In this document: one piece after another, positions 11,156 through 22,029 of the stretch
How positions within the stretch are numbered: the stretch's first letter is position 1
Layout of the letters: every line of letters begins with the position of its first letter
Translations under genes and position numbers: made by a program
Notes under the pieces: generated by a model
Databases searched by the model: none
What the model saw: the letters and a program-made list of their open reading frames with translations, nothing else
Told to the model about the DNA's origin: nothing
Assembly: GCA_029237695.1 (NCBI GenBank)
Contig: CM055280.1
Coordinates: 28,834,560-28,898,559 of the forward strand
DNA from: Conchocele bisecta
Taxonomy: Eukaryota > Mollusca > Bivalvia > Lucinida > Thyasiridae
Direction: 5' to 3'
DNA length: 64,000 nt

Positions 11156-12600
11156 TACAATGATAACATTTATATAAAAACTAAAACTTTGTTTTTAAAC
11201 TTTCACTTTTACAATACTGACATTTATATGAATTGAAAAATACGGAAAATATTTCACAATTAACATGATTAAGAGCTAATTAAAGTATGAATCAGATCAG
11301 ATTCGCTACTCTTCAGGGGAAACCTATGGAGAGCACCGTAAGTCTGGGTGTGGACGATACTGGTGTATTTTGCATTGACTTCCCGCAACTAGGTTAGAGG
11401 ATAGCAAATGGTGCGAAATCGCAAAAATAGTCCGGTATAAAAATAGTGCGGGTGTTTTGAGGTCACAGATACCGTTTGCTTGCAAATCTTGATCCATTAC
11501 TACCCAGTTTCACGCGAGGAACATTTTGGGGTGCTTTTAACATTTCAGTATATTTGTAGCACTTAAAAGAAAACACTGAACCTGGTGGTCACGTGATGTA
11601 AACAGAGTTTCCGTGGCCAAAAAATGTAACTTGACAATATTGGAGGAACTGACAAGGTGGGATTTTTCTTTCTTAGGAGTAAGTGAACGTATTGTTTAGT
11701 TCATGCAGAACCAGTACAGACTGGCTGCAGGTCATGTACAAGTGGGTCCCACAGCATCCATACGAATAGTGAAAGTAGGAGAGACTGGCCTTATTGAATG
11801 GCATTCGGTTAAATTATATAGTAAAACTATTTCGAGGTGTCTAACCTATACCAAGGCTGGGACCAAGTGTAGAAATAAAATTATGTAAAATTATGTAGAC
11901 TGTACATAAACAATACATATCTAAGATCAACAGTTTCCGGCTAAGAAAAAATTCATACGCTAACGTCAAAATTGTTATAAGCTGGTCGAAGAGCACATTT
12001 AATATTTTTCGAAGAGCATGTAATATACAATTTATTCCACTACCATTTTGAAATAACGGATTTATTTGTGCTCCGCACTCGTTTCTTTGTCGGATTTACA
12101 GATGTCTCGGGGAAATAAATCCGGTATTTCAACATGGCAGTTGAAGCGCATTTATGTATATTATTTGAGGGTGACACGATTTACCCAAATCTACGCAAAT
12201 CTTACACAAATATTCATGTAATTATTATATGTGTTAATAAATTAAGCTACATACCGTACATCATAATAACGATGTTTGGACTGTAAGTAAATATATGTCA
12301 TTAATTTGCCCGTACCATGGCCCACTTTAATGTTTTGGTGCAAACTGGAAATATGTGTATATGAAGCAAAGGGAGATTACCGTAATTTCCTGATACTAGG
12401 AAGCCAAGGAAGATAATCCACTTTAAAATGGCTAAATGGGAAGGATGATTTTCGATTTGAATACAAATTAAGCAGAACCTCTCTAATGTTGACATCCTTG
12501 GCGATTAGTGTGTGTTTTTATAATAATATGTGTGCCCAGAAGTTCCATCGATTTTTGTATCAGGGAAAACACTGCATTATTCGATTATTCAACATGCATA
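11156..12600. other. Intergenic, no gene recognised
   Basis: AT-rich sequence with no supported exon or recognised repeat. The 61-codon plus frame at 11703-11888 and the 64-codon minus frame at 12301-12495 show no domain. Confidence 0.4.
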
Positions 12601-12603
12601 TTT

Positions 12604-12825
12604 GAAACTGTGACGGGAGAAATGGAGTTTATGGGATTTGTGACCAGTGTAGATCCAGATGAAATAGCACACTCCTGTTGCCAGATTATAAATTATATTG
12701 CTTGTTAGAAGCATGAAGGGCATTTCTTTGATGGAATGGCGAACAATGCAAATCCTGATCGGACTGTGACGATGTACAGGCTGATCTGGAGCCATACTGG
12801 TCGCATTTCTCCAGTCACAGCCACA
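12604..12825 (+). mobile_element. MITE family A, near-complete copy
   Basis: The left end CTGTGACGGGAGAAATGGAG and the right end TTTCTCCAGTCACAGCCA are inverted copies. The internal GACCAGTGTAGATCCAGAT and a mirrored block near GATCGGACTGTGACGATG fit other family members. Confidence 0.7.
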
Positions 12826-13145
12826 TGTATGTTTTACTTACCAGTAAAGCTGGTATAATTTCTTCCAGAACAATGCTGGTGGTGAAAGTTCTAATGATGT
12901 TCCTGCCGGATGTCATTATTCTGTTGTTCCCACGACTCCATACATGTCATTCCAATATTAAACGTGACATCATCATGTTCAAGTTCAGTGTTTGTCCCAT
13001 TTGTATGTGACTTGGGAAATGGTGTAAAGGTCCATTCGTGTCTATGTACGACATTAATATTGAACTGACATACAACCCATATCAATCAATCAGTCAATTA
13101 CTCAATTGTTTGTTTCTCAAACGTTTGAGTTAATGGTAATGATAT

Positions 13146-13256
13146 GTGGCTGTGATTGACGAAATGTCACTTATGGGTATTGCGACCACAGTATATATCA
13201 GGAGATACACTGATCACAAATCTCATACGTCCCATTTTTCAAGTCACTGTCACATA
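13146..13256. mobile_element. MITE family A, internally deleted
   Basis: TGGCTGTGATTGACGAAATG is at the left and CCCATTTTTCAAGTCACTGT at the right. The central part is shortened to about 110 bases in total. Confidence 0.55.
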
Positions 13257-13534
13257 AAGTGTCATTCATTCCATGATCGATACTATGATGCATGGATAAA
13301 TTATTCGTTGGACTGCCATGGGGAACAGATAAGCTCCGCAAAAGCAGATTAAATCAATCAATTTGATACATAAATGAATAGCAGAATTTTCCTATACCCA
13401 CCAATACGGTAATTGACAAATAGTGAACATTCTTATCTGACTGAGTGAATGCACAAACCGATGTCGAATGTCGCTGGTTGCCACTATTACACTCGCTAGG
13501 TGCTGTGATGCAACTGGTCGGTTGACACAACAAT

Positions 13535-13668
13535 ATTGTGACTGGAGAAAGTGATGTTTTATTGATGGAATGCTAAACACTGAATATCATGATCAGACTG
13601 CGGATTCAAGACAGGTCTGGATATACAGTGGTAGCGAAACCCATAAGCCCCATTTCTCCAGCCACATG
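13535..13668. mobile_element. MITE family A fragment, right half
   Basis: Ends with AACCCATAAGCCCCATTTCT followed by CCAGCCACA. The left side keeps only GTGACTGGAGAAAG. Confidence 0.5.
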
Positions 13669-13754
13669 TACGCAACACATACTGTGATAACTTGTGATAA
13701 ATAACAGAACAATGTTCAGGGAGCATGTGTATTCGTTTCTAAATCATCATAATA

Positions 13755-14075
13755 AATACATGTTTACACTTTGCATAAGTATGTAGTAACATCTAACTGA
13801 GCACATTATTCATCAACACACTGTATGCAGCGTCACAATTTGCATTAGTATGTGGTAACATCTAACTCCGCACTATAGTACTAAACACACTGTATGCAAC
13901 GCACAGCACAATAAGTGTGTGCCTGACGAGGCAAGGATGCTGTATACAGTGTGTTAATATCACTCTTTTAACAGTCAGTCCAGCGTCACAATTTGCATTA
14001 ATATGTAGTAACATCTAACTGAGCACCATTGTAGCACAATTAAATGTGTACGTAATACGGTATACATTGTTCCAG
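13755..14075. repeat. Degenerate tandem repeat
   Basis: Three units carry TTGCATTAGTATGTAGTAAC or a variant followed by ATCTAACTGAGCAC, spaced about 80-180 bases apart, with ACACACTGTATGCA between units and its inverse CTGTATACAGTGTGTT near 13940. Confidence 0.5.
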
Positions 14076-14181
14076 AGGTAACGTCTATCGAAAACATATC
14101 GAAAGCATTATTGACTCTAGTAGGACACCATACAGACATGTGCTACTCAGTCAAAAATATTGCATGTACAATTAAATTTAA

Positions 14182-14680
14182 AGGTACATGCCCACTCAGT
14201 AGGCACAAACCGTTCTTTATAGGTATTAAATAAGTGTATAATTGTGTCACTATTCCATCAGTTCTAAAAAGTACAAGTGCCCGCTATACAGATATAATCA
14301 TTTAGTAATATGTATTTTACTGATAATGACGCGCGGTGGTATTAGGCTATTTTCATATGCAAATGAGGCATGATATTTGTTTAGCTATTTATACTAATTA
14401 AATGCGTCACCTGAACAAATAATAGTATAGACAGATTATAAAGTATGATCATTACACATCCAAAAATAAATACAGAGAATAAATAGTAATGCCCGTTAAC
14501 ATTTTAAGGAAACACGGTTATCGCCCCTGATATCAGTGTGGAAATTTTAAGTCTAATATAAAATGTATAATAATGCCCATCAATGCGTGGGGTAATGGTG
14601 AATGAATGTTTATTTTGCTAGAAAATGTTTCAGATGTCTCCGATATAAAGAACATTTTGTGTCTACTAAATGGGCATGTT
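14182..14680. mobile_element. MITE family B (TTAA target), right end eroded
   Basis: It is preceded by TTAA at 14178-14181 and begins AGGTACATGCCCACTCAGTA. It carries the family core GTGCCCGCTATACAGATATA, GACGCGCGGTGGTATTAGGC and CACGGTTATCGCCCCTGATA, and ends with the inverted TATAAAGAACATTTTGTGTC. The last bases of the right terminal repeat and its TTAA are lost. No open frame. Confidence 0.7.
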
Positions 14681-15933
14681 ATTATATTCTCTACAGTTCA
14701 ACCATATTAAACTGTATCTTAACAACTTGCATAGACATCATGTACTGAATTGTATGGGATGCTAATTATATCATTTATAAAAAGAAAAGTATCCCCCCAC
14801 CGGAAATGTACATCGCTTCCGGTCGACATCGTTAGATAAATTGGCAAAATTTGGGCTATTTAACACTTCCGATGTCTAATAAAATATACGAAATACATAC
14901 AGAGGCCGGTATAGTAGGTTAATTTGGCGAAACTTACCATTTTTAATGCACTTTGTGTAACTGGCGAATGTCTACATTTTATGTTTACACTGGAGACCGA
15001 ATTACACACAAAATCAGTCGACTTCCGTTAATACACTAAAAATAATCCCAATTTGTGGGATGTATTGTAGACAAAGTTCACGATGGAAAAACATGAATTC
15101 GCAAAGCATCGTCTACAGTGACATACATTTATGACAAATAAGGTCAATTGCTATGACATTTCTAAATGAATATAATTTTCATAATTTTATATTCCTACGC
15201 TAAATCAGCTTCTAATTTCGAAAGATTCAAAGAACCCGGAAGTTGTTTTATTATTTAAAATACACAGATATTCAATCATATTTAGACGACAAAGATAGGC
15301 TAATCATTTTTATCGTATATGTAATTTCATAATAGCCAAATATTTACCCACAACTCTTAGCCGATTTCACACAATGAAGATGTTTACAAAGTCTGTCTAT
15401 GGAGGCCACTTCGTCATTTCAGAAATATGTGAAGGTCAATGAACAAACCGTATTTACTACGATAAGCAGGTATATACTCGAATATAATGCATAGGACGGT
15501 GTGCGTGTGTTTATTCTGATTCATTTGTAATGGTTTATTATTTACGCACTGGTCTTACAAAAGCTGTCTTTATCAAACGCCAAGTGTAACTGATGCTGTG
15601 TATGAAACCGCATCATGCCAAGTAATACATTTGGGTTGTGGTAAATAAGTACTGGATAGTAAATCCCCTCCGCACATATGTAACTTGCGGAAAATTTCGA
15701 CTAAATTTTGGCCTCATTTGAAGACAACTTCCATACAATGAGACCTTAAATCACATAAAGGGCTGATCTACAGCTTGGAACAGTGCACACATATTTTGGT
15801 TTAAGTAGGTCACCCTAATGGAACCCGTCGACAACTGGTTTCCAACTTCACATTTTTTACACACATTAAAATTCTTATTGTTTACTCAGTAGCTATGGGT
15901 CAGTCATATAAATAATATAAATGTCATGCTAAC
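14681..15933. other. Intergenic or intronic, no gene recognised
   Basis: Lies downstream, on the minus strand, of the exon at 15934-16237, so it may be intron. No further exon was recognised. Stretches such as ACCCGGAAGTTGTT at 15235 recur at about 61668, suggesting dispersed repeat content. Confidence 0.35.
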
Positions 15934-16237
15934 CTGTAGGCATCTACACTTTTGAAATTTCTCATCGTAGTTGTGTTGTACAGGGCAGGTGTTATCAAAT
16001 AAACATAAACTTGCCCAAATTCCAGCTCTGGCCATTTACTCGGATCATTTTCCCATTTAGATGATGGAATCTGGAACGGGTCTTGTAGCGATCTAGAGAT
16101 TTTTTCATACATAAGCTTTGAGAAGTATCTGTCTCTCGCGTCCCTGTCCAACCCTTTGACGTAGAGCGACACACTTGACATATTTTGCTGAGTTGTCAAA
16201 TCAATTGTAACGCTCCGTGAACAAACATAATGGGCCA
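15934..16237 (-). CDS. Internal exon, SWIM/YqaJ-type protein N-terminal region
   Basis: A 304-base exon is bounded on the minus strand by an acceptor (CTTTAGCAG, AG at 16239-16238) and a donor (ACAG then GTTAGC, GT at 15933-15932). It enters in phase 1 and leaves in phase 2. The open frame of about 100 residues contains SARDRY-like spacing (RDARDRYFSKL), then DPFQIPSSKW, WPELEFGQVYVYLI and MRNFKSVDAYR. The WP-x-YLI-x(10)-KSxxAY pattern matches my recollection of uncharacterised invertebrate proteins with SWIM zinc-finger and YqaJ-like nuclease domains, where it precedes those domains. Those domains are not visible here. An internal ATG at 16181 could be an alternative start. Neighbouring exons were not found, so it may be a lone relic or part of a gene with long introns. 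Confidence 0.5.
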
Positions 16238-16611
16238 CTGCTAAAGTATTCTCTTACTTGATACTTGGTAGACATAGCACTATGGCTTTACTATCCGTTA
16301 CAGCCATAGGCCTCAAAGATAGCTACTGTAACGACTGATTTGAAGATTATACATTTGTTGATTATTGTCTAAATACGCGTCTAATGGTGCTAAACAAGCT
16401 GTGCCAAACCAGAAAGTATATTAAATAGCCTGTACGAGTTACAATGGGTGACTTGCCTATTAAAATAACGTGCTTATCGCTCCTTTTGTCCGACTACATA
16501 AAGTGTACAAAGTGTACAACGCTTCGGTCATCATCTTGCCGTAGAATTTCCGGCAGAATAAATTAACTTCCGTAATTCTGTTTTTAGTCCGGCGCCAAAG
16601 GCCGATTTTGG
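16238..16611. other. Flank of the SWIM/YqaJ-like exon
   Basis: No exon recognised. On the minus strand, an ATG at about 16279 (MSTKYQVREYFSSG) overlaps the acceptor in another frame and stops soon after; it is not called. Confidence 0.3.
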
Positions 16612-17480
16612 GGCTTAACCTTGTTTTGAATAACTTCATTTTTTTTATTACGGATTTTGCCTATGTAGACTTTCTAGTTTTAGAATCAGACTGATGACAA
16701 CCTGTTACCCTTGAGCATTTGGAGAAATCTGCATAAATTCAAGATGGCTGCCACCTAGATATATTGTGCCATATAATTGCATGCCCAGGAGGAAATTAAA
16801 CCATCTAAGAGAGTATAATGAATGTATTAAAGTGCTGACACAAATGGGCAACTTTAAAATTCAATTCCTTAACTGCACATGAAAAAAATCCAAGATGGCC
16901 GCCAAATGTGACTATTGTACATACTTTCACTAATTCGTCATATCAAAGAATATACGTTGTTTTAAGTATGTGTTTATTAAAACAATGAATGTGTGTTTTT
17001 TTGTAACTTTGATGTGAAATTATATACTAACCTATATAGCAGAAGTCCAAGATGGCACCCATATATGAATATATTACAATGTACTTGCAACCGTATCTGG
17101 AAATAAGAAACACTATATACTTGCAATCGGACCCGATATCAGAGCGAATGTGTATACCAATATTGTATTTAGGTATATAATTATTCCAATACAACTAACT
17201 TGTGTACTCGTATGTAATTACACTCGGATACTACACCTAATACATAAGTAGACAAAATCCTGGTATTAAGTCACATATATCTTTTTTACCTTGATATACA
17301 CCATTAGACAGCATCGGCAATAACGTAAGACTAATATGGCCGCCGGAGATGCATATAATACATTATAATAGTAATACAATTATATTGTAATATAAGATTT
17401 AAAATCGTACATTCATTTAGATAGTTTCGATATTGTTTTGTCTTGTCTCGCAATTCCATAGCAGCATTCATACTATTGTT
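16612..17480 (+). repeat. Repeat block, left arm of an inverted pair
   Basis: Begins GGGCTTAACCTTGTTTTGAA and contains repeated units marked by AAATCTGCATAAATTCAAGA and then TGGCTGCCA (or AAGATGGCCGCCAA) at 16725, 16885, 17045 and 17335. The reverse complement of 19640-20443 starts with a matching GAGCTTAACTTTATTTTGAA and carries the same units in order. Unit spacing is about 155-175 bases. It could be a tandem-rich transposon end or two independent insertions of one family. Confidence 0.55.
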
Positions 17481-17797
17481 GGCAGGGAGATATATTGTAC
17501 TTTACAATATACTTCAAGGACTTCTTAATTTGTAAATATACCAAATGTCGTCGTTTATATCATTGGCTCCAAAAAAAAATATAAAATGCTCAATGTGATT
17601 TACTGTGCAACATCGCATGAAATGGCTCCTCTAGGTAGCGTCATTAACAACATGAGTGTCTGAATATAGCAATTGAACAAGTACAAATGGATGATACGTC
17701 TATATATTTCTGTCACAATCGGTGACTATGTACAATAACATAAGCCATCCAGTAGCTGATTCCAGTTTCCGGCTACCATTACGTGCTTTCAACCTAC

Positions 17798-18112
17798 TTA
17801 GTACAACCACTTAGGACTCCCACTGATATTATTGCGTGTTTCGGTCACATGTTTTCTTTCTGTGAAAGTATTCAGTTTCCACAAAGCGGCTGTATGCACA
17901 TGATTGTTGATGTACAACATTTTAATATCACTTATTACTTTGTAAGCTGCAAGTAATTGATGTGTTTTCAGACCACTAATGCCGATGTAGAGCAACATAT
18001 TTATATGATGAGGTAATGTATGTACACCAATTTTCTCTGTGTATTGTTTCAAAGATAAGCAATACAAATGCTTTATTTTTGTTGAATTATTGAATGTGTA
18101 GTTATATGCCAT
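17798..18112 (-). CDS. Unrecognised 104-residue open frame
   Basis: An ATG at 18112 follows an in-frame TAA, and the frame ends at 17798. The product is helical and mildly basic, with LYCLSLKQYTEKIG, HINMLLYIGISGLKTHQL and YKVISDIKMLYINNH as the most protein-like parts. The spacing faintly recalls helical repeat tails of Mab-21-type proteins, but I cannot support that assignment. No splice site consensus or polyA signal was found close by. The frame sits between the two inverted repeat blocks at 16612-17480 and 19640-20443. It could be a terminal exon or a chance frame in AT-rich DNA. Confidence 0.25.
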   Translation of the reverse strand: MAYNYTFNNSTKIKHLYCLSLKQYTEKIGVHTLPHHINMLLYIGISGLKTHQLLAAYKVISDIKMLYINNHVHTAALWKLNTFTERKHVTETRNNISGSPKWLY

Positions 18113-18404
18113 TAAATGATTTTTACTTATTTAAACATAAGACAAAATTCTGTGAATGTGAATGCATATGATATGCAGAAACTAATAAGACATGACGCCG
18201 TCAGTATACGTAAATGTGGAACAAAGAAATCAACCTTAATCACAACTATAATAATTTCGAGAAGAACACGGATATGCTATATTTTAAATACCACAGGGAG
18301 GACACAACTAATACAAATGTAATCGGTATTATATGACAGTCAATATAGTTGTTCCACTACGAAATACTCACGGTAACAATAAATAGTATAGTACCTGCAG
18401 ACAG

Positions 18405-18625
18405 CAATATGGACCGGCAGTAAAGCGCCGGCATTGGTCCCCGGTAGCTGTTCGATCACAGCTCTTCACCTCAACACCGACGTATGTGAAGTTGTCATTA
18501 CTTGCCGCATGAGGTGGTTTTCCCCGGGTAGTCCGGTTTCCCCACCATTCATCTCACGGAGTAATGCAGTTTAGACCGGAATTGGCCGCCCGCATTACTC
18601 TGAGTAAACATTATGGACTGTAATA
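18405..18625 (+). mobile_element. tRNA-related SINE with CCCCGGGTAGTCCGG core
   Basis: A tRNA-like head has GCGCCGGCATTGGTCCC and a T-arm AGCTG-TTCGATCA-CAGCT with a perfect 5-bp stem but an 8-base loop. It is followed by GGTTTTCCCCGGGTAGTCCG and GTTTCCCCACC, a core I recognise as common in animal SINEs, then ACTCTGAGTAAACATTATGG. Not an intact tRNA gene. Confidence 0.5.
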
Positions 18626-18989
18626 TGCATCGTCTGAAATCAACCTGACATTTTGGACCATGACCGGTGGTATGGTACGGGCCACTCACTAATATATGGG
18701 CAATTACTATACCGCCGTGTATTATCTTCTCTTTTTCTTTCGTCTTCAGAATATGTGAAACACAGTGTCATCTAACCAAATAGTAACAGATAAACGCCGC
18801 ACCTGAATAATAGCAAATCGTATATATAACGATAAGCCGCGACAGTAGCTGGGCCCAAAAACATATTACATCATACTTTGCATAACCAAATATCGAATTA
18901 ATTAGCTAGGTTAAATTAACCGCCTCATTGCCTCCTTCATTTAATGCACATATTTCAACTGTATTGCAGATATTAGTAAATTCGGAAAC

Positions 18990-19100
18990 AAACGGGCCAA
19001 CGGGCATTGGTCTGCCACTTTTGGGCTCAAATGCCCGGGTTTGGAAGGTCCTCGAGCCAATTCCTACCCTTAAATATAAAATAAAAAAAGAAAGAAAAAT
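18990..19100 (+). mobile_element. SINE-like fragment, tRNA-derived
   Basis: CCCGGGTTTGGAAGGTCCTC then GAGCCAATTCCTACCCTTAA matches the fragment at 56890-57000 (on the minus strand: CTCGAACACCTTCCATACCC) and the one at 44350-44440. The shared part looks like a degenerate T-arm. Confidence 0.4.
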
Positions 19101-19639
19101 AAGACAGCAATACACATGGTACACAACCATATATAGAATGTGACAACATTCAAGGTACCATCATATGGATATGAGGCATACAGTAACCACGCAATTTAAT
19201 AGACTAATATGAAAATGCTGAACAATATAACTGTTGTCTCTTCTTGTGTGGCTTTGTGTGATCATACTTATATCATTGTTTTCTTATAGTTATATTTACA
19301 ATGTTAGCTTTCAATTTACGGAAACTGATATATTTTGTGTGATTAATGTCTTTTTCGTACAGTATACATGTATTATCATTTTTGATTCATCATTGCCTTG
19401 TATAATACTGTACTTTTGACGTATGACGGAGAGGTTTGCGGGAGAAATTATATGGTAGCTAATCAGGTTCAACCACCCAACTGGACTGTTTTGACAATAC
19501 CAAAGCGGCATCCTTGTTGTCATGTCTTCGTGTACTGCACTTCAGTATGATAGCTGTTTTATGTTGGGACTGTTGGGGAATAGTTGTTGTCCATGCATAC
19601 TGCATCTCTAGAGCCTCCATTATCCATATATTGATTTCC
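19101..19639. other. Intergenic, no gene recognised
   Basis: AT-rich; the 61-codon plus frame at 19234-19419 is hydrophobic but has no supporting context. Confidence 0.35.
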
Positions 19640-20443
19640 TTTGAAATATAATATTTTAATAATTACACGATATGATTGTCATTGCGAGGTAATTTATCTT
19701 TATATATACGTCTGCCAAGTATCTAATATTGCAGATATGTTTACTTATAATCCTAGTAATTATATGCAATTTGTTCAATATAAGGCAACATTATTTTTAT
19801 ATTTGGCGGCCATCTATGATTTCTGCATTTGGTAGTTATTTAATTATATTCCTAAGTTGGTAAAAGCGTTCATAGTATACATAACTTCAGTACTTGTATT
19901 CCAATCTACTACGACATGACACCCATGTGCAATTATATACTTAATTATTATTCTCTGTGATGATCGTCATGGGATAATTTCTGTAATTTCTTGAACTTTC
20001 GCTCTTCACAAATGTGTCTAATTACGTATCAAATTTACTGTAAGCGCTTATCATGTCAATATATCCAAGATTAGTATACATGTTGTTTTCATATGGAGTG
20101 TACGTGGGAGCAGTCATATGCAAAATTTCATGTTAAGTTTGGCGGCCATGTTGGATTTTTACCATTTAACAATAAATTTAAATTTAATATTGATCACTTA
20201 TCTCTATCTCGATAAGTCATGTAAATCCACTTTATGCTGCTAATGTATGCCAATACCTCATGTGGAAACAACTATATGATACATTATAACTGTTTGGCAG
20301 CCATTTTGGATTTATGCAAATTTCTCAGAACGATCAAAGATGACATAGTGCCGACAGTCGGATTCTTCATGTTGATGATCTGGGCAATCAAAATCGCCAA
20401 TAAAAACAACTATTTTATTCAAAATAAAGTTAAGCTCCTGCAT
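19640..20443 (-). repeat. Repeat block, right arm of the inverted pair
   Basis: In reverse complement it carries the units seen in 16612-17480: the GGCGGCCATCT unit at about 19803, the GGCGGCCATGTTGG unit at about 20140 and the GGCAGCCATTTTGG unit at about 20295, then the shared outer edge at 20400-20443. Similarity is clear at the outer edge and patchy inside. Confidence 0.55.
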
Positions 20444-22029
20444 GTAACGTTCCATAGACTATCTGACATCTGAACGGGAAACCCCCACATACGTCAATCG
20501 ATTTCATTGGTAGGTTACTTTGCAGATTTCCGATATTTACATGGGAAAGAAAATGGCGACGGTGATAAACTGAAAGGGTTATGCACGCTGTTTTACAAAG
20601 AAATGTTGAGAAATAACTAGTATGGTCGTGACGCCAGTTTTCGCAGTAGTCGGACTTTTCGGGGTATTCACATATTTTGTAATTTGTAGACATGTCTGCA
20701 GCCGCGATGTGCTTTACGTCAGGTGATTACAATAAGCATGAAATTACCTATATTAAGTCCTTTAAAAATGCCAATAAATCCAGTGTTTGGACTATGTACT
20801 GGTAATTTTTATCATTTAGGTCATTTTGTTCACGAACCTACCGTGATTTTCGTGATTTTCTGCGTCCGCCATTAATCTGCTCTTTAATATTATTAAAATC
20901 ATAATCAATAACAACAATTTCAAGTTTTCCTTCAGTGTGCCTCATTCATCTGCGAGATGATCTAACAGCCAATGAAAACTCGGGACGAATTAGCAAATGT
21001 ATTGACACTTTCGGAACATACCCCGAAAACTCCAACCACAAGTCAGTATTCAAGATGGCTGACTCATGTGTTGCTAAACGCGCTAACGCGATTTTAATCT
21101 GACAACAATCTTATGTTGAAGGCAAGAAACATTGAAAGAAATGTTTATCATTCTATTGAACTGACACTTTAGCTCATATGTTATGTTTTATAAAAACCGC
21201 TAGTTGATGAACTTGTTAATACCCCGAAAACTAGACCCACCATCATAAGAAAAGTAGTTGCATATAAAATATGAATGAAATTCGGTGTAATAATATTATT
21301 TAAAAACATTGTCAGATGATTTCGGTATCGTACAGTTCACGAAGTGTCAAAATTATGCGGGTATTCGTATCGAATATTCGAGTTTAGATTTCGCTATGTG
21401 ACGCAACGGGATGGAAGCCAGTCTCTATAGCAAAGTAAATAATAAATGATAAAAGTCAGATAATGAAAAATAGAAGTTAAACATGATATAGAGACATGAC
21501 ATGTTAGTCTAGATAATTGGGGTCCAGTGTGTCGCACAAACAAACAAACAAACCGGGAAATACCAGACGGGGGAATGTCAGGTGGAACAGCGTCTGTAAT
21601 GATACACAAACCACTATGTCTATCTTCAACAAGGAACACCGGCAGAATAGCCAACATTCACAGGTACACAAGGAATACGCACATAATGCCAACGTCATAG
21701 GCTGGACGAGTTCAGTTCATGTGCAGGTAGCACATGTACCTGTAACGAGAAACACCACATAGCTAATGCTGTGGGAGTCTTTATGATTTATTTACAATCC
21801 ACAACAATATATACATGTTCATATTTTACATATATACAATATTTAATACTATTGTCTTCCCAATTGTATGGTTGAATTTTGTAATCGTGTTCTCCTGTAT
21901 TCGTGGAGTTTAGTATTAAAATCGATTCGTCAAAACGTTGTACTAAAACAAATGGCGTAAACACTGAACAAGGGAGTTCACCCTTTTCATTCCAAACCAC
22001 ACATCCCCGCGCTGTTTTTTGCCTACATG
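20444..22029. other. Intergenic, no gene recognised
   Basis: Several chance frames (81-87 codons at 20430-20693, 21394-21657 and 21517-21762) lack domains or splice signals. CAAGATGGCTGACTCATG at about 21052 is similar to units in the neighbouring repeat block. Confidence 0.4.

Noticed and set aside
16179..16279. Alternative start MSTKYQVREYFSSG upstream of the SWIM/YqaJ-like exon
   Set aside because: It is in a different frame from the exon's open frame, and stops within 24 codons.
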